Below are positions 1 through 10,875 of a DNA stretch of 64,000 bases, piece after piece. Below the pieces are notes generated by a model, which had not been told where the DNA came from, made no database searches, and saw nothing but the letters and a program-made list of their open reading frames with translations. This DNA comes from Gemmatimonadota bacterium (GTDB lineage: Bacteria; Gemmatimonadota; Gemmatimonadetes; Longimicrobiales; Gaopeijiaceae), in assembly GCA_022560615.1 (NCBI GenBank), contig JADFSR010000022.1, forward strand, positions 1 through 64,000, read 5' to 3'. The translations under genes were made by a program, and so were the position numbers. Numbering within the stretch: position 1 is the stretch's first letter; each line of letters begins with the position of its first letter.

Positions 1-1872
1 CCCGTCGTGATCCCCAACTCAGAGGGCGGACGGACGACCCCCTCGGTCGTCGCCCACACGAAGGACGGTGAGCGCCTCGTCGGTCAGATCGCGCGTCGCC
101 AGGCGATCACGAACCCGGAAAACACGGTGTCCTCCATCAAGCGGTTCATGGGTCGCAAACACGACGAGGTCGCCGAAGAAGAGAAGCTCGTCCCGTACGA
201 AGTCGGCCACGACGCCAGCGGTCGGGTGACCGTGAAGATCCCGAACGCGGACAAGACGTTCACGCCGCCGGAGATCAGCGCGATGATCCTCCAAAAGATG
301 CGGCAGACGGCCGAAGACTACCTGGGCACGAAAGTGAGCCAGGCGGTCATCACGGTCCCTGCGTACTTCAACGACGCTCAACGCCAAGCGACCAAGGACG
401 CGGGCAAGATCGCGGGCCTCGATGTGCTGCGTATCATCAACGAGCCGACCGCAGCCGCGCTCGCATACGGCCTCGACAAGAAGACCGAGGAGAAGATCGC
501 GGTCTTCGACCTCGGAGGTGGTACGTACGATATCTCGATTCTCGAGCTCGGTGACGGCGTCTTCGAGGTGAAGTCGACCAACGGCGACACGCACCTGGGT
601 GGTGACGACTTCGACCAGCGCGTCATCAATTGGCTCGTGCAAGAGTTCAAGAAGGATCAGGGCATCGACCTCGCGAAGGACTCGATGGCGCTTCAGCGTC
701 TCAAGGAAGCGGCAGAGAAGGCGAAGATGGAGCTGTCCACCACGTTGACGTCGGACATCAACCTTCCCTTCATCACCGCGACGCAAGACGGCCCGAAACA
801 CCTGAACTACAGCCTCTCGCGGTCCAAGTTCGAGCAGCTCGTCGACGACCTCATCCAACGGACCATCCCGCCCATGAAGATGGCTCTCGAGGACGCCGGG
901 CTGACGACCGACGACATCGACGAGGTCATCCTCGTGGGCGGCTCGACCCGGATTCCGAAGCTGCAGGAGATCGTGACCGACTTCTTCGGCAAAGACCCGC
1001 ACAAGGGCGTGAACCCGGACGAAGTGGTGGCGGTCGGTGCCGCGATCCAGGGTGGCGTGCTGGCCGGTGACGTTACCGACGTCCTCCTGCTCGACGTGAT
1101 TCCCCTTTCGCTGGGAATCGAGACGCTGGGCGGCGTCATGACGGCGCTCATCGAGCGAAACACCACGATCCCGACGAAGAAGGCCGAAGTTTTCTCCACG
1201 GCGGAGGACAACCAGACCACGGTCGAGATCCACGTGCTCCAGGGTGAGCGGAAAATGGCGGTGGACAACAAGACCATCGGCAAGTTCCAGTTGACCGGCA
1301 TTCCGCCGGGGCCGCGCGGGATGCCCCAGGTCGAAGTGACCTTCGACATCGATGCGAACGGCATCCTGCACGTGTCGGCGAAGGACCGGGCAACGGGCAA
1401 GGAGCAGAAGATCCGGATCGAGGCGTCGAGTGGCCTCTCCGACGCCGAGATCGACCGCATGGTCAAGGACGCGGAGGCCCACGCGAGCGAGGACGAGGAG
1501 CGGCGGGAGAAGGTCGAGTCCCGCAACCAGCTCGACTCGCTCGTCTATCAGGTCGAGAAGGATACGGGCGAGTGGGGCGAGATGGTCTCCGAGGGCACGA
1601 AGGAGCGTCTCGACGGGGCGGTCGAACAGGCCAAGGAGGCACTCAAGGGCGATGAACTCGCCACCCTCAACTCTGCCCGCGACGAGTTGATGCAGGCGTT
1701 CAGCGCCGCGGGACAGGAGATGTACCAGTCTCAGGCCGCAGAGGCAGAAGCCGGTGACGGCGATGCAGAGGGCGAAGGAACGGAGAAGGGCGCCGACGAA
1801 GACGGTGGATCCGAAGCCGCTGCCGACGACGTTGTCGAGGCCGACTACGAGATCGTCGATGAAGAGGCGTAA
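1..1872 (+). CDS. dnaK: Chaperone protein DnaK (Hsp70), 5'-truncated by the window edge
   Basis: This is the Hsp70 chaperone, an ATP-driven cytoplasmic foldase that works with DnaJ and GrpE. The reading frame is open from the first base, and the first residues ([15 protein letters not shown]) match the DnaK segment that normally lies about 25 residues in, so the start codon is upstream of the window. The GTG near base 7 is an internal Val codon, not a start. Visible landmarks are the ATPase motifs [38 protein letters not shown] and VGGSTRIP, then the peptide-binding domain with SLGIETLGG, then a charged lid. The tail is acidic and ends in DYEIVDEEA, like the usual EEVD-type DnaK end. Two strong hairpins follow the stop codon, so it is probably transcribed apart from the next gene. 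Confidence 0.98.
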   Translation, partial: PVVIPNSEGGRTTPSVVAHTKDGERLVGQIARRQAITNPENTVSSIKRFMGRKHDEVAEEEKLVPYEVGHDASGRVTVKIPNADKTFTPPEISAMILQKMRQTAEDYLGTKVSQAVITVPAYFNDAQRQATKDAGKIAGLDVLRIINEPTAAALAYGLDKKTEEKIAVFDLGGGTYDISILELGDGVFEVKSTNGDTHLGGDDFDQRVINWLVQEFKKDQGIDLAKDSMALQRLKEAAEKAKMELSTTLTSDINLPFITATQDGPKHLNYSLSRSKFEQLVDDLIQRTIPPMKMALEDAGLTTDDIDEVILVGGSTRIPKLQEIVTDFFGKDPHKGVNPDEVVAVGAAIQGGVLAGDVTDVLLLDVIPLSLGIETLGGVMTALIERNTTIPTKKAEVFSTAEDNQTTVEIHVLQGERKMAVDNKTIGKFQLTGIPPGPRGMPQVEVTFDIDANGILHVSAKDRATGKEQKIRIEASSGLSDAEIDRMVKDAEAHASEDEERREKVESRNQLDSLVYQVEKDTGEWGEMVSEGTKERLDGAVEQAKEALKGDELATLNSARDELMQAFSAAGQEMYQSQAAEAEAGDGDAEGEGTEKGADEDGGSEAAADDVVEADYEIVDEEA

Positions 1873-1891
1873 GCCGCGTCCAGCGCCAATC

Positions 1892-1921
1892 GGGGGACGC
1901 CGGGGCAACCCGGCGTCCCCC
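1892..1921 (+). terminator. Perfect GC-rich hairpin after dnaK
   Basis: A 12-13 bp stem (GGGGGACGCCGG pairing with its complement) with a short GGCAA-type loop begins about 20 bases after the dnaK stop. It is not followed by a run of T, so it may act in RNA protection or as the first of two tandem hairpins rather than as a classical intrinsic terminator. Confidence 0.6.
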
Positions 1922-1945
1922 GAGGCGCATCTCAAACAGGTGTAG

Positions 1946-1970
1946 AAGGGCCGGACCCGGGTCCGGCCTT
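1946..1970 (+). terminator. Second hairpin after dnaK
   Basis: AAGGGCCGGACCC pairs with GGGTCCGGCCTT, giving a near-perfect hairpin with almost no loop just before the htrA leader. Two successive hairpins between dnaK and htrA suggest transcription ends here and that htrA has its own promoter, which I could not identify. Confidence 0.55.
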
Positions 1971-2043
1971 CCCGTGTAACAACTTTATCGGCTCGCGACG
2001 TGGGCCGATCACCATATTCAGAATGCTTCGGGAGGGCGCCGAG

Positions 2044-3597
2044 ATGTACGACCCCCTTCGTACAAAGACCAAGGTCGTTTTCTACAGCGCAGTCGCGTTC
2101 GTCATCGGTCTGGGGATGGCGAGCGGACTCGGCTGGACCAGTCCGACCTACGCGATGCCAACGCTCATCGAGACACCACAGGTCGCCGCTGAGGCGGTGC
2201 AGCCGGCGCTGGATCTCAGTGAGGCGTTCACCAACCTGGCGGATGCGGTGACGCCTGCGGTGGTGCGGATCGAGGCTCGCCGTCCCCCGACCCAGGCAGC
2301 GCAGCAGCTTCCGAGGGGATTCCGGGACTTCTTCGACATGCCTCAGGATCGGCGTCGACCCCCGTCGCAGGGCATGGTCGCCGGCGGCAGTGGCTTCGTG
2401 GTGTCCGCGGACGGCTACATCCTGACCAACAACCATGTGGTCGAAGGCGCGGACCAAGTGACGGTCTACTTCCCGGACCGTCAGCACTTCGAGGCCGAGA
2501 TCGTCGGGAGCGATCCGTTCACAGACGTTGCGCTGCTCAAGATCGACGCCGGTGAGCCACTACACGCGATGTCGCTCGGCGATTCGGACGAGACCAAGGT
2601 CGGCGAATGGATTCTGGCGATCGGCAACCCTGGCTTTGGCCGCTCGGCGCAGCTCGACTTCACGGTGACGGCTGGAATCATCAGCGCCCTCGGACGGGGG
2701 CTGCGGCTGCTCCAGAACGACCTGCGGAACGATCCCCGATACGGCCCCGAGGCAGCCGGTTTCGCGATCGAGGACTTCATTCAGACCGACGCGGTCATCA
2801 ACCCCGGTAACTCGGGTGGCCCCATGGTGAACCTCAGGGGCCAGGTCATCGGCATCAACTCCGCCATCGCCTCCACGACCGGCGCGTATCAGGGCTACGG
2901 CTTCGCGATCCCGATCAACCTCGCGCGGCGCGTCATGGAGGACCTGATCGAGTACGGGCATGTGAAGCGGCCCCGCATGGGCGTGGCTATCACGGACGTG
3001 AGCGCGGAAGACGCCGAGCTGTACGAACTGCCGTCCGTATCGGGCGTTCTCGTGCAGACGGCCAACCCCGGAGGCCCCGCCGAGGGCCAGCTCGAGAGCG
3101 AGGACGTGATCGTGGCGCTCGATGGGAAGCCGGTCGGTTACGTCGCCGAGCTCCAGGCGCGCATCGCGCAGCACAGGCCTGGAGACAGAGTAACCGTCAC
3201 GGTGTATCGGGACGCCCGACCGATCGATGTCAGGATCACGCTGGACGAGGCGCCGATCAATGAGATCGCGACCGTGGTCGCGGCGCGTGCGGTCCACGCC
3301 GAAGAGCGCCTGGGTATCAACGTCGAGACCATGGACCTCGAGCTCGCACAGATGTGGAGATTCCAACGAGCCGGTGGAGTGATTCTCACCCAAGTGGCTC
3401 GCGGTAGTCCTGCGGATCGGCGCGGGGTGGGGACCTATATCGGATCCAAGCTCGTCCAGGTCCAGGACAAGTCGATCGCTAACCCGGACGATGTGCGCCT
3501 GGCGCTCGACGGGGTCAACGGCGGCCAGATCGTCTCACTACACTTCGAGGACAATGTCGGCGCCGTTCAAGTCGTGAACGTGCGCATGCCCAACTAG
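2044..3597 (+). CDS. htrA: HtrA/Deg-family periplasmic serine endoprotease with two PDZ domains
   Basis: This is a trypsin-like protease/chaperone of the cell envelope (DegP/DegQ/DegS family). I chose the ATG at 2044 because GGAGG lies about nine bases upstream; an in-frame ATG at 2023 would add seven residues. Residues about 10-30 form one hydrophobic segment, a signal anchor or signal peptide. The protease domain follows with the catalytic triad visible: His131 in TNNHVVEGA, Asp161 in DPFTDVALLKI and Ser257 in NPGNSGGP. Two PDZ domains fill the C-terminal 230 residues (GVLVQTANPGGPAEGQL and GGVILTQVARGSPADRRG are their ligand-loop regions). The length (517 aa) is usual for the two-PDZ type. 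The stop codon is followed by three more in-frame TAG codons. Neighbouring chaperone and protease genes suggest a proteostasis cluster. Confidence 0.93.
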   Translation: MYDPLRTKTKVVFYSAVAFVIGLGMASGLGWTSPTYAMPTLIETPQVAAEAVQPALDLSEAFTNLADAVTPAVVRIEARRPPTQAAQQLPRGFRDFFDMPQDRRRPPSQGMVAGGSGFVVSADGYILTNNHVVEGADQVTVYFPDRQHFEAEIVGSDPFTDVALLKIDAGEPLHAMSLGDSDETKVGEWILAIGNPGFGRSAQLDFTVTAGIISALGRGLRLLQNDLRNDPRYGPEAAGFAIEDFIQTDAVINPGNSGGPMVNLRGQVIGINSAIASTTGAYQGYGFAIPINLARRVMEDLIEYGHVKRPRMGVAITDVSAEDAELYELPSVSGVLVQTANPGGPAEGQLESEDVIVALDGKPVGYVAELQARIAQHRPGDRVTVTVYRDARPIDVRITLDEAPINEIATVVAARAVHAEERLGINVETMDLELAQMWRFQRAGGVILTQVARGSPADRRGVGTYIGSKLVQVQDKSIANPDDVRLALDGVNGGQIVSLHFEDNVGAVQVVNVRMPN

Positions 3598-3622
3598 CAC
3601 TAGCGCTAGCGCTAGCTGCTAG
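3594..3622. repeat. Tandem CTAG-containing hexamers / multiple in-frame stops after htrA
   Basis: Five CTAG tetramers occur in 29 bases (at 3594, 3600, 3606, 3612 and 3619), four of them exactly six bases apart, so the htrA stop TAG is followed in frame by CAC TAG CGC TAG CGC TAG. CTAG is usually rare in bacterial genomes. The same TAG CAC TAG pattern follows the symporter gene that ends at 54861. Confidence 0.6.
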
Positions 3623-3649
3623 ACGCGGAGAAAATCGGCCGGGCTGTGG

Positions 3650-3680
3650 GCGCGGGCGGCGGCTGGTCGCCCGCGCTTGC
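3650..3680 (+). terminator. Intrinsic terminator-like hairpin after htrA
   Basis: GCGCGGGCG pairs perfectly with CGCCCGCGC over a nine-base loop and is followed by the moderately T-rich TTGCTATT. It separates htrA from the tRNA-Leu/tig unit. Confidence 0.6.
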
Positions 3681-3704
3681 TATTGGGGAGAAGAAGCGCT
3701 GCCG

Positions 3705-3732
3705 TTGAACGCCTCTCGGCCCCGGGTTTATC
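3705..3732 (+). promoter_or_regulatory. Sigma70-like promoter for tRNA-Leu and tig
   Basis: A TTGAAC -35 box and a TTTATC -10 box are separated by 16 bases. The expected transcription start (about 3739-3740) is seven or eight bases before the first tRNA base, a typical spacing for a stable-RNA promoter. The -10 box is a weak match. Confidence 0.45.
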
Positions 3733-3746
3733 TTTTGCCGGGCCTA

Positions 3747-3829
3747 GCGAAAGTGGCGGAATTGGTAGACGCGCGGGATTTAGGATCCCGTGGCTAAGTG
3801 CCGTGGGGGTTCGAGTCCCCCCTTTCGCA
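3747..3829 (+). tRNA. tRNA-Leu (anticodon UAG)
   Basis: The cloverleaf is complete: acceptor stem GCGAAAG/CTTTCGC, D arm with GGCGGAATTGGTAGAC, anticodon stem CGGGA/TCCCG with loop TTTAGGA giving anticodon TAG (reads CUA and other CUN codons), a long variable arm (GGCTAAGTGCC) as expected for class II tRNA-Leu, and a T arm with GTTCGAGTC. CCA is not encoded. It lies directly upstream of tig and is probably co-transcribed with it. Confidence 0.97.
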
Positions 3830-3871
3830 TTTCGGGGCTCTTTAAGGCCGGCTTTCGACCCCCCTGAGGGT

Positions 3872-5149
3872 ATGACCGTAGACGCATCGAACCTGCAGGT
3901 TTCCGTCGAGAAGCAAGAGCGGTGGCGCCGTAGTATGAGCGTGACCGTTCCCGCCTCCGTGGTCCAACAGGAGGAAAGACGTGCGGCCAAGCAATTGGCG
4001 TCGCGCGCTCGCTTGAAAGGCTTCAGAAAGGGCCGCGTGCCCACGAAGGTGATCGAGTCCCGTTTCGGCGGCGCGCTCCGCCAAAAAGCCCTCGACAAGC
4101 TGATCGGAGAGGCCTACCGCACCGCGCTGGCGGCTCAGGACCTCAAGCCGATCAGTGAGGGAGAGATTCAGGTGCTGAGCTACGAGCCTGAGCAGGATCT
4201 CGTTTTCTCGATCTCCTTCGACATCCAGCCGCGGATCGAGATCGCCCGGCTAGGTGGGTTCGCCGTCGAGCGCCCGGTGACCGAGGTGAGGGACGAGCAC
4301 GTCGACAAGGTGCTCGCCCGGATCCAGCAGCAGAACGGGGCGTGGAAGCCTGTGGAGCGGGGTCAGCCAGAGGATCGCGACCTGGTCTCCGTGCTGATCA
4401 AGAAGCTGCAGGGAGAAGCGACGGACGAGGGCAAAGAGAAAGAGTACGAGTTCCTTCTTGGTCAGGGCGACGCGCCGCCCGATATCGAGATCGCGATCAA
4501 GTCGCTGGAGGCCGGAGCGTCCGGCGAGTTCGACGTCTCTTTCCCGGAGGACTTTCCGGATGAGGCCCGAAAAGGGGATAGCGAGCGCATCCGGATCACC
4601 CTCGTCGCACGCAAGATCCAGGAACTTCCACAACTCGACGACGATTTGGCGAAGCAAGTCGGCGATTTTGAGACGTTGGATGACCTGAAGACTCGGGTTC
4701 GGGAGGACCTCGACAAGGAGGCCGGGCAGGAAGCCGACAACGTCGTCCGCGGTCGCTTGCTCGACATGCTGCTCGATGCGAATCCGTTCGAGGTTCCGGC
4801 ATCGATGGTCGACCGATACGTCGACGGCGTCATCGGAGATCAGCCCGATCTCGACCCCGAGCGGCTCGAGGAGATTCGCGCTTCGATCCGAGTGGAGGCG
4901 GAGCGTGCGGTCAAGCGCATTCTATTCATCGAAAAGGTTGCCGAGACTCAAGGCTTGGTGGCCACGGAAGACGACATCGACGCTCGTGTCGAGGAGATCG
5001 CCGAGGCCAACGCCAGCACGGCCGCGAAGGTGTACGCGAATCTGCAAAAAACCGGACGCCTCGAGATGCTCGAACGGGAGCTCACCGAGCGGAAGGTGTT
5101 CGACTTCCTGAAGGAACAATCCGAGATTACTGACAGTTCGGCCCCCTGA
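3872..5149 (+). CDS. tig: Trigger factor, ribosome-bound chaperone and prolyl isomerase
   Basis: This chaperone sits at the ribosome exit tunnel and shields nascent chains. The N-terminal ribosome-binding domain carries the signature loop GFRKGRVP (canonical GFRxGKxP) near residue 50, followed by a FKBP-like isomerase domain (about residues 150-250) and a helical C-terminal arm domain; 425 aa is the normal family length. The frame is open far upstream, through the tRNA, but homology to the family starts near the ATG at 3872. The only purine-rich stretch (GAGGG) is one base before that ATG, too close for a normal Shine-Dalgarno, so initiation may be unusual or the start slightly different. clpP follows after 25 bases, the classical tig-clpP-clpX order. 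Confidence 0.95.
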   Translation: MTVDASNLQVSVEKQERWRRSMSVTVPASVVQQEERRAAKQLASRARLKGFRKGRVPTKVIESRFGGALRQKALDKLIGEAYRTALAAQDLKPISEGEIQVLSYEPEQDLVFSISFDIQPRIEIARLGGFAVERPVTEVRDEHVDKVLARIQQQNGAWKPVERGQPEDRDLVSVLIKKLQGEATDEGKEKEYEFLLGQGDAPPDIEIAIKSLEAGASGEFDVSFPEDFPDEARKGDSERIRITLVARKIQELPQLDDDLAKQVGDFETLDDLKTRVREDLDKEAGQEADNVVRGRLLDMLLDANPFEVPASMVDRYVDGVIGDQPDLDPERLEEIRASIRVEAERAVKRILFIEKVAETQGLVATEDDIDARVEEIAEANASTAAKVYANLQKTGRLEMLERELTERKVFDFLKEQSEITDSSAP

Positions 5150-5174
5150 CCTAGCTCGACGAGAGAGCACTGAT

Positions 5175-5804
5175 ATGCCGATTTTCCCACCGTACGTGAT
5201 CGAGCGGACGAGCCGCGGTGAGCGCAGCTACGACATCTTCAGCCGGTTGCTCATGGACCGTATCGTCTTCCTGGGCAGCGGCATCAACGAAGATGTGGCA
5301 AACATCATCCTCGCCCAACTGCTCTTCCTCGACGCCGAGGACCCGGAACGCGACATCTTCATGTACATCAACTCGCCCGGCGGCAGCATCTACGCGGGAA
5401 TGGCGATCTACGACACCATGCAGCACCTGCGGGCACCGGTGTCCACCTTCTGCGTAGGCATGGCGGCCTCGATGGGCGCGGTGCTGCTAGCGGCGGGCGC
5501 CGAAGGCAAGCGGAATGCTCTGCCGAATGCGCGTATCATGATCCACCAGCCCTCCGGCGGCTTCCAGGGCAGCGCAGCCGACATCGAAGTCGCGGCCAAA
5601 GAGATTCTGCACATGCGGCGACGACTCAACGAGATCATCGCAAAGCACACCGGGAAGACCGTGGAAGAAGTCGAGAGCGACGTCGACCGCGACCGCTTCA
5701 TGGATCCCGTGGAAGCGGTCGAGTACGGTCTCATCGATCGTGTCCTGGAAGGCCCCGTTTCGCAGACCAATGGAAAACCTGCGGACTCGGATAGCGGCGA
5801 GTAG
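5175..5804 (+). CDS. clpP: ATP-dependent Clp protease proteolytic subunit ClpP
   Basis: This is the serine peptidase that forms the double heptameric barrel fed by ClpX. The catalytic triad aligns with E. coli ClpP at almost the same numbers: Ser99 in GMAASMG, His124 in MIHQPSGG and Asp173 in DVDRDRFMD. The [11 protein letters not shown] segment and the (H/R)MRRRLNEI handle region are conserved. At 209 aa it is full length. A purine-rich GAGAGAG lies upstream of the ATG. clpX follows after 21 bases, so the two subunits are surely co-expressed. Confidence 0.98.
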   Translation: MPIFPPYVIERTSRGERSYDIFSRLLMDRIVFLGSGINEDVANIILAQLLFLDAEDPERDIFMYINSPGGSIYAGMAIYDTMQHLRAPVSTFCVGMAASMGAVLLAAGAEGKRNALPNARIMIHQPSGGFQGSAADIEVAAKEILHMRRRLNEIIAKHTGKTVEEVESDVDRDRFMDPVEAVEYGLIDRVLEGPVSQTNGKPADSDSGE

Positions 5805-5825
5805 CCGAACACGTGATATTTAGCC

Positions 5826-7058
<1,233 letters not shown>

Positions 7059-7197
7059 AGCCACTTTCCGGTCATCGACTTGTTGTCCGCACGACAAAAA
7101 AATCCGTGACGTCGATCTCCGGGGCGCGTCCCTGTTGCGGGAGCGGCACAAGGGGTACGATAGGCGCTGACGCCCCTCGCTGCACAAGCTGCTTCGC

Positions 7198-9609
7198 ATG
7201 GCGAACCTCATCAGGGTAGAGGACCAGGTCGACCTGCCCGACCGCCTTCCGGTGATCCCGCTGCGGGATCTCGTTTTCTTCCCCTACATCGTGCTGCCCC
7301 TGCTCATCGGGCGGCAACGTTCGTTGGCCGCGCTCGATGAGGCTCGTGATCGAGACGATTTCGTCCTGCTGGTCGCGCAGCGCGATGCGGCGATCGACGA
7401 GCCTGGCAGCAATGACCTCTTTCGCGTCGGTACCGTCGCGCGGGTGGTGCAGGTTTCCCGCCTGCCGGACGGCACGCTGCGTGTGGTTCTGGAGGGTCTC
7501 GGACGGGCACGGATCCGCCGGCTGACCACAACGACGGCGGCTCTCCGCGCATCCGTGGAACTGCTGACGGACCGGGAAACCGAAGAGGAGGGTCCAACGT
7601 CCAACGAGTTGCAGTCGCTCACGCGAACCGTGGTGAGCCTCTACGCGGAATACGCGCGCCTGCACGAACGAGTTCCGGAAGTTCTCTCGGGTATCCTGTC
7701 GGCCGAGGGCGACCGAGTGCGCTTCGCCCATCTCGTCGCCGGGCACTTGATCCTGCCGTCGCTGGAGAAGCAGGAGCTGCTGGAAGCAACCGGTGCGATG
7801 GACCAACTCGAGCTGCTGCGGCAATGCCTGGTACGGGAACTCGAGATCATGCGCATCGAGGCCAAGCTCGACCGCCAGATCCGGCTTCAACTGGGCAGCG
7901 AGCAAACGCCCGACTTTGGGCCTGCCTTCAGCACGATCCACCGGGAGCCCACAGAGACCGACGACGACGAGTGGCTGGAGATCGAGGACGCCGTCCGCAA
8001 CGCCGACCTGCCTCCGCACGCCCGAGAGCGGGCGCAGAAGGAACTCTCGCGCCTCAAGAAGCTGAATCCGATGGCGCCCGAGGCAGCGGTCATTCGATCA
8101 CACCTCGACTGGATCGTAGCGCTGCCGTGGACGGCACGCTCGGACGACAACCTCTCCGTCGAACATGCGTCGGACATCCTCGAGTCGGAGCATTTCGGCC
8201 TGGGTGAGGTCAAAGAGCGGATCCTCGATCACGTGGCGGTGCTGTCGCTGGTCCAGGAGATGCGGGGGCCGATCCTTTGCCTGGTTGGCCCACCCGGCGT
8301 CGGAAAGACCTCCCTGGGCCGAAGCATCGCTCTGGCGCTGGGACGCGAGTTCGTCCGAGTGAGCCTTGGTGGCGTGCGAGACGAGGCCGAGATCCGAGGC
8401 CATCGACGCACCTATGTGGGAGCACTGCCCGGCCGTGTCGTGCAAGGCATGCGGCGGAGCGGGACCCGGAACCCGGTCTTCCTGCTCGACGAAGTCGACA
8501 AACTCGCCCAAGACTTCCACGGGGATCCCGGCGCCGCACTGCTAGAAGTGCTCGATCCGGAGCAGAACCGCACCTTTTCCGACCACTATCTGGAGCTGGA
8601 GTACGACCTGTCCGAAGTCCTGTTCATTACCACCGCGAACACGCTCCAGGGGATCCCGGAGCCGCTTCGCGACCGCATGGAGATCATCCGCCTCCCCGGA
8701 TACCTGGATACCGAAAAGCGTGAGATCGCGAGTCGGTTCCTGTGGCCGAGGCAAGTCGAGCGGCACGGGCTCACGCCCGGTCAGCTTTCGTTGTCAGGGG
8801 CGGCGATCCACGCTGTGATCGAGCGATACACCCGAGAGGCAGGCGTACGCGAACTGGATCGCCGTCTCGCGCGTATCGCACGTAAAGTGGCACGACGCGT
8901 GGCCGACGACGTGGCGGTGGAGGCGACTCTCGAGCCGGAGGGGCTAAAGGAGCTGCTAGGCCCGCCGCCCTACTCTCGGCCCGACCGCGACCGGGACAGC
9001 GACCGCATCGGTATCGCCAACGGTCTCGCCTGGACGGCGGCGGGAGGCGAGGTTCTCGACGTCGAAGTCGCGGTGATACCGGGGGGCGGCGATCTGCGAC
9101 TTACTGGCACTCTCGGTGATGTGATGAAGGAGTCGGCCCACGCCGCCGTCACCTATGCCCGCTCCAGATCGGAGGTGCTCGGACTCGATCCCCACTTCCA
9201 CTCAAAGATCGACGTGCACATCCACATCCCTGAGGGGGCAACACCCAAGGACGGACCTTCCGCCGGTATCACGATTGCGGTCGCGTTGATCTCTGCGCTC
9301 ATCGGCACGCCCACCCGAGCCGACGTCGCGATGACGGGTGAGATCACGCTCCGCGGTAGGGTGCTCGGCGTTGGCGGAATCAAGGAGAAGGCGGTCGGCG
9401 CGCTCCGGAGCGGCATACGCAGGGTCGTGCTTCCCGCCGCGAACGCGTCGGACCTAGAGCTCCTGCCCGAGGAGGTGAAGGAGAGCGTGGCGTTCGACCT
9501 CGTACGTACCATGGACGAGGTGATGGACGCCGTACTGCTCGAGAGTCCCCTCCGGCGCCGCCGCGCGCCTCACCCGGTCGGGCTCGGATCGCCACTCTCG
9601 CACGGATGA
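7198..9609 (+). CDS. lon: ATP-dependent protease Lon (LonA type)
   Basis: This is a soluble AAA+ serine protease degrading damaged and regulatory proteins. Domain order is an N-terminal LAN domain (LPVIPLRDLVFFPYIVLPL), a coiled-coil middle, the AAA+ module (Walker A GPPGVGKTSLG; FLLDEVDKLA as Walker B) and the C-terminal protease domain with the Ser-Lys dyad motif KDGPSAGIT and GGIKEKAVGALR. 803 aa is full length. The stop codon overlaps the ATG of engB by four bases, so the two are translationally coupled. Confidence 0.97.
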   Translation: MANLIRVEDQVDLPDRLPVIPLRDLVFFPYIVLPLLIGRQRSLAALDEARDRDDFVLLVAQRDAAIDEPGSNDLFRVGTVARVVQVSRLPDGTLRVVLEGLGRARIRRLTTTTAALRASVELLTDRETEEEGPTSNELQSLTRTVVSLYAEYARLHERVPEVLSGILSAEGDRVRFAHLVAGHLILPSLEKQELLEATGAMDQLELLRQCLVRELEIMRIEAKLDRQIRLQLGSEQTPDFGPAFSTIHREPTETDDDEWLEIEDAVRNADLPPHARERAQKELSRLKKLNPMAPEAAVIRSHLDWIVALPWTARSDDNLSVEHASDILESEHFGLGEVKERILDHVAVLSLVQEMRGPILCLVGPPGVGKTSLGRSIALALGREFVRVSLGGVRDEAEIRGHRRTYVGALPGRVVQGMRRSGTRNPVFLLDEVDKLAQDFHGDPGAALLEVLDPEQNRTFSDHYLELEYDLSEVLFITTANTLQGIPEPLRDRMEIIRLPGYLDTEKREIASRFLWPRQVERHGLTPGQLSLSGAAIHAVIERYTREAGVRELDRRLARIARKVARRVADDVAVEATLEPEGLKELLGPPPYSRPDRDRDSDRIGIANGLAWTAAGGEVLDVEVAVIPGGGDLRLTGTLGDVMKESAHAAVTYARSRSEVLGLDPHFHSKIDVHIHIPEGATPKDGPSAGITIAVALISALIGTPTRADVAMTGEITLRGRVLGVGGIKEKAVGALRSGIRRVVLPAANASDLELLPEEVKESVAFDLVRTMDEVMDAVLLESPLRRRRAPHPVGLGSPLSHG

Positions 9610-10238
9610 AGATCAAGACGGTCGAGTACGCGGGTACGATCGCTCAACCGGGCGGAACATCGCCCGGTACTCTTCCTCAAATCGCGTTCTCCGGCCGGTC
9701 CAACGTCGGGAAGTCGTCGCTCATCAACACGCTGCTGCGCCGTACGCGAAAGAAGATCGCGCGAGTCTCCGCAAGTCCAGGAAAGACGAGAACGATCAAT
9801 TTTTTCCTGGTGAACGAGCGGTTCTTCCTCGTCGACCTGCCGGGGTATGGGTACGCGAAGGTGCCAAAGGGCATGCGCGACACATGGTCCGAGCTGATCG
9901 AGTGGTACCTCGGTGCCTCCGGTAGGGTGCACGGCCTCGTGCATCTGATGGACGCACGGCGAGACCCCACGGATCACGACCTCCATATGATCTCATATCT
10001 TTCAGAGTTGGGCGTGCCGACTTTGTTCGTGCTCACCAAGATGGACAAGCTGAAAAGGACTCAACGTGAGAAAGCCATCCACCGCACGTGCGAGGGTCTG
10101 AGCATCGGGGAAGACCAGGTCCTACCCTTCTCGTCGAAGACGGGAGAGGGACGAGAGACGCTGCTCGAAGCTCTCGACGAGCTCGTCGTGAAAGCGGAGG
10201 GGCGAGCGGAAGGGACAACCCCAGGAGAAGAGGCGTGA
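9606..10238 (+). CDS. engB: Ribosome biogenesis GTPase EngB (YsxC/YihA)
   Basis: This is an essential TRAFAC-class GTPase needed for large-subunit assembly. GTP-binding motifs are clear: G1 GRSNVGKSSLIN, G3 DLPGYGYAKV and G4 TKMDKL. The length (210 aa) is usual. It starts inside the lon stop codon, and the next gene starts on its own TGA, making a tightly coupled lon-engB-lipoprotein string; lon-engB adjacency is also common in Firmicutes. Confidence 0.96.
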   Translation: MKIKTVEYAGTIAQPGGTSPGTLPQIAFSGRSNVGKSSLINTLLRRTRKKIARVSASPGKTRTINFFLVNERFFLVDLPGYGYAKVPKGMRDTWSELIEWYLGASGRVHGLVHLMDARRDPTDHDLHMISYLSELGVPTLFVLTKMDKLKRTQREKAIHRTCEGLSIGEDQVLPFSSKTGEGRETLLEALDELVVKAEGRAEGTTPGEEA

Positions 10239-10867
10239 TGCGGCCCGCTTCGCGCGCATTGCTGGTCTTCGCACTTGTCGCGCTCTTCCTCCTGAGCGGC
10301 TGCGCGGTTCCGCCGGGCATGGAGGGCGGCAGTGCGACCAACACGGATTCGTTCGAAACGCTGCCTCCTCCAGGATATGGTACGCTCCGGCAGGACGAGA
10401 TCTCACTCTCGCTCACGAGCGGCGCGCTGCGAATTCTCGTCACCCCTCTCGAAGAGTCCGCGACGCGGGTGACGGCACCGGACACGTATCGCCGCTTGTC
10501 CAGCATGTCCAACGCCCATCGGAATGCTCCCGGCATCGGAGAGTCCGCGACACTCTTTCTCGTCTCGTTCTTCTCCGAACAGCCCGACGAGCGATTCGTG
10601 CCCGAAGAGGTGCAACTGGTGTCGCGCGGCATAAGGCTCCGGCCCAGTGCGATCATCGCGGTTACACCCAGTTGGGGCGAACGCCGCCTCCGCCAACGCG
10701 TCACCGAAATGGCCGTCTACGCCTTCAGCAGCACCGTCGATCTCGAATCGGACCTCACGCTGGTGTACGGCCTGGACCAGACGTCGGCGTGGAGTGTGAT
10801 CCTTCGGCGTATCCAGGCCGAACGAGCACGTGCGCGCGCCCGAGCCGGCGGACGGGGAAACGGGTGA
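10238..10867 (+). CDS. Predicted lipoprotein of unknown function
   Basis: I do not recognise this 209-residue protein. It begins MRPASRALLVFALVALFLL and has a lipobox (LLSGC), so it should be lipidated on Cys about 23 and exported. The mature part has no transmembrane segment; it contains a probable beta-sandwich stretch (EISLSLTSGALRILVTPL) and ends in an Arg/Ala-rich tail. The ATG overlaps the engB stop (TGATG), which picks this start over the longer open frame. It converges on the next gene with only eight bases between stop codons. Confidence 0.75.
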   Translation: MRPASRALLVFALVALFLLSGCAVPPGMEGGSATNTDSFETLPPPGYGTLRQDEISLSLTSGALRILVTPLEESATRVTAPDTYRRLSSMSNAHRNAPGIGESATLFLVSFFSEQPDERFVPEEVQLVSRGIRLRPSAIIAVTPSWGERRLRQRVTEMAVYAFSSTVDLESDLTLVYGLDQTSAWSVILRRIQAERARARARAGGRGNG

Positions 10868-10875
10868 ATCGACCG

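Noticed and set aside
19-2487. Very long open frame (822 codons) on the - strand opposite dnaK and htrA
   Set aside because: It is a shadow of two well-conserved genes in high-GC DNA, with Arg/His/Leu-rich composition and no family resemblance.
3677-3871. N-terminal extension of trigger factor through the tRNA-Leu gene
   Set aside because: The open frame runs through a bona fide tRNA; family homology starts after 3872.
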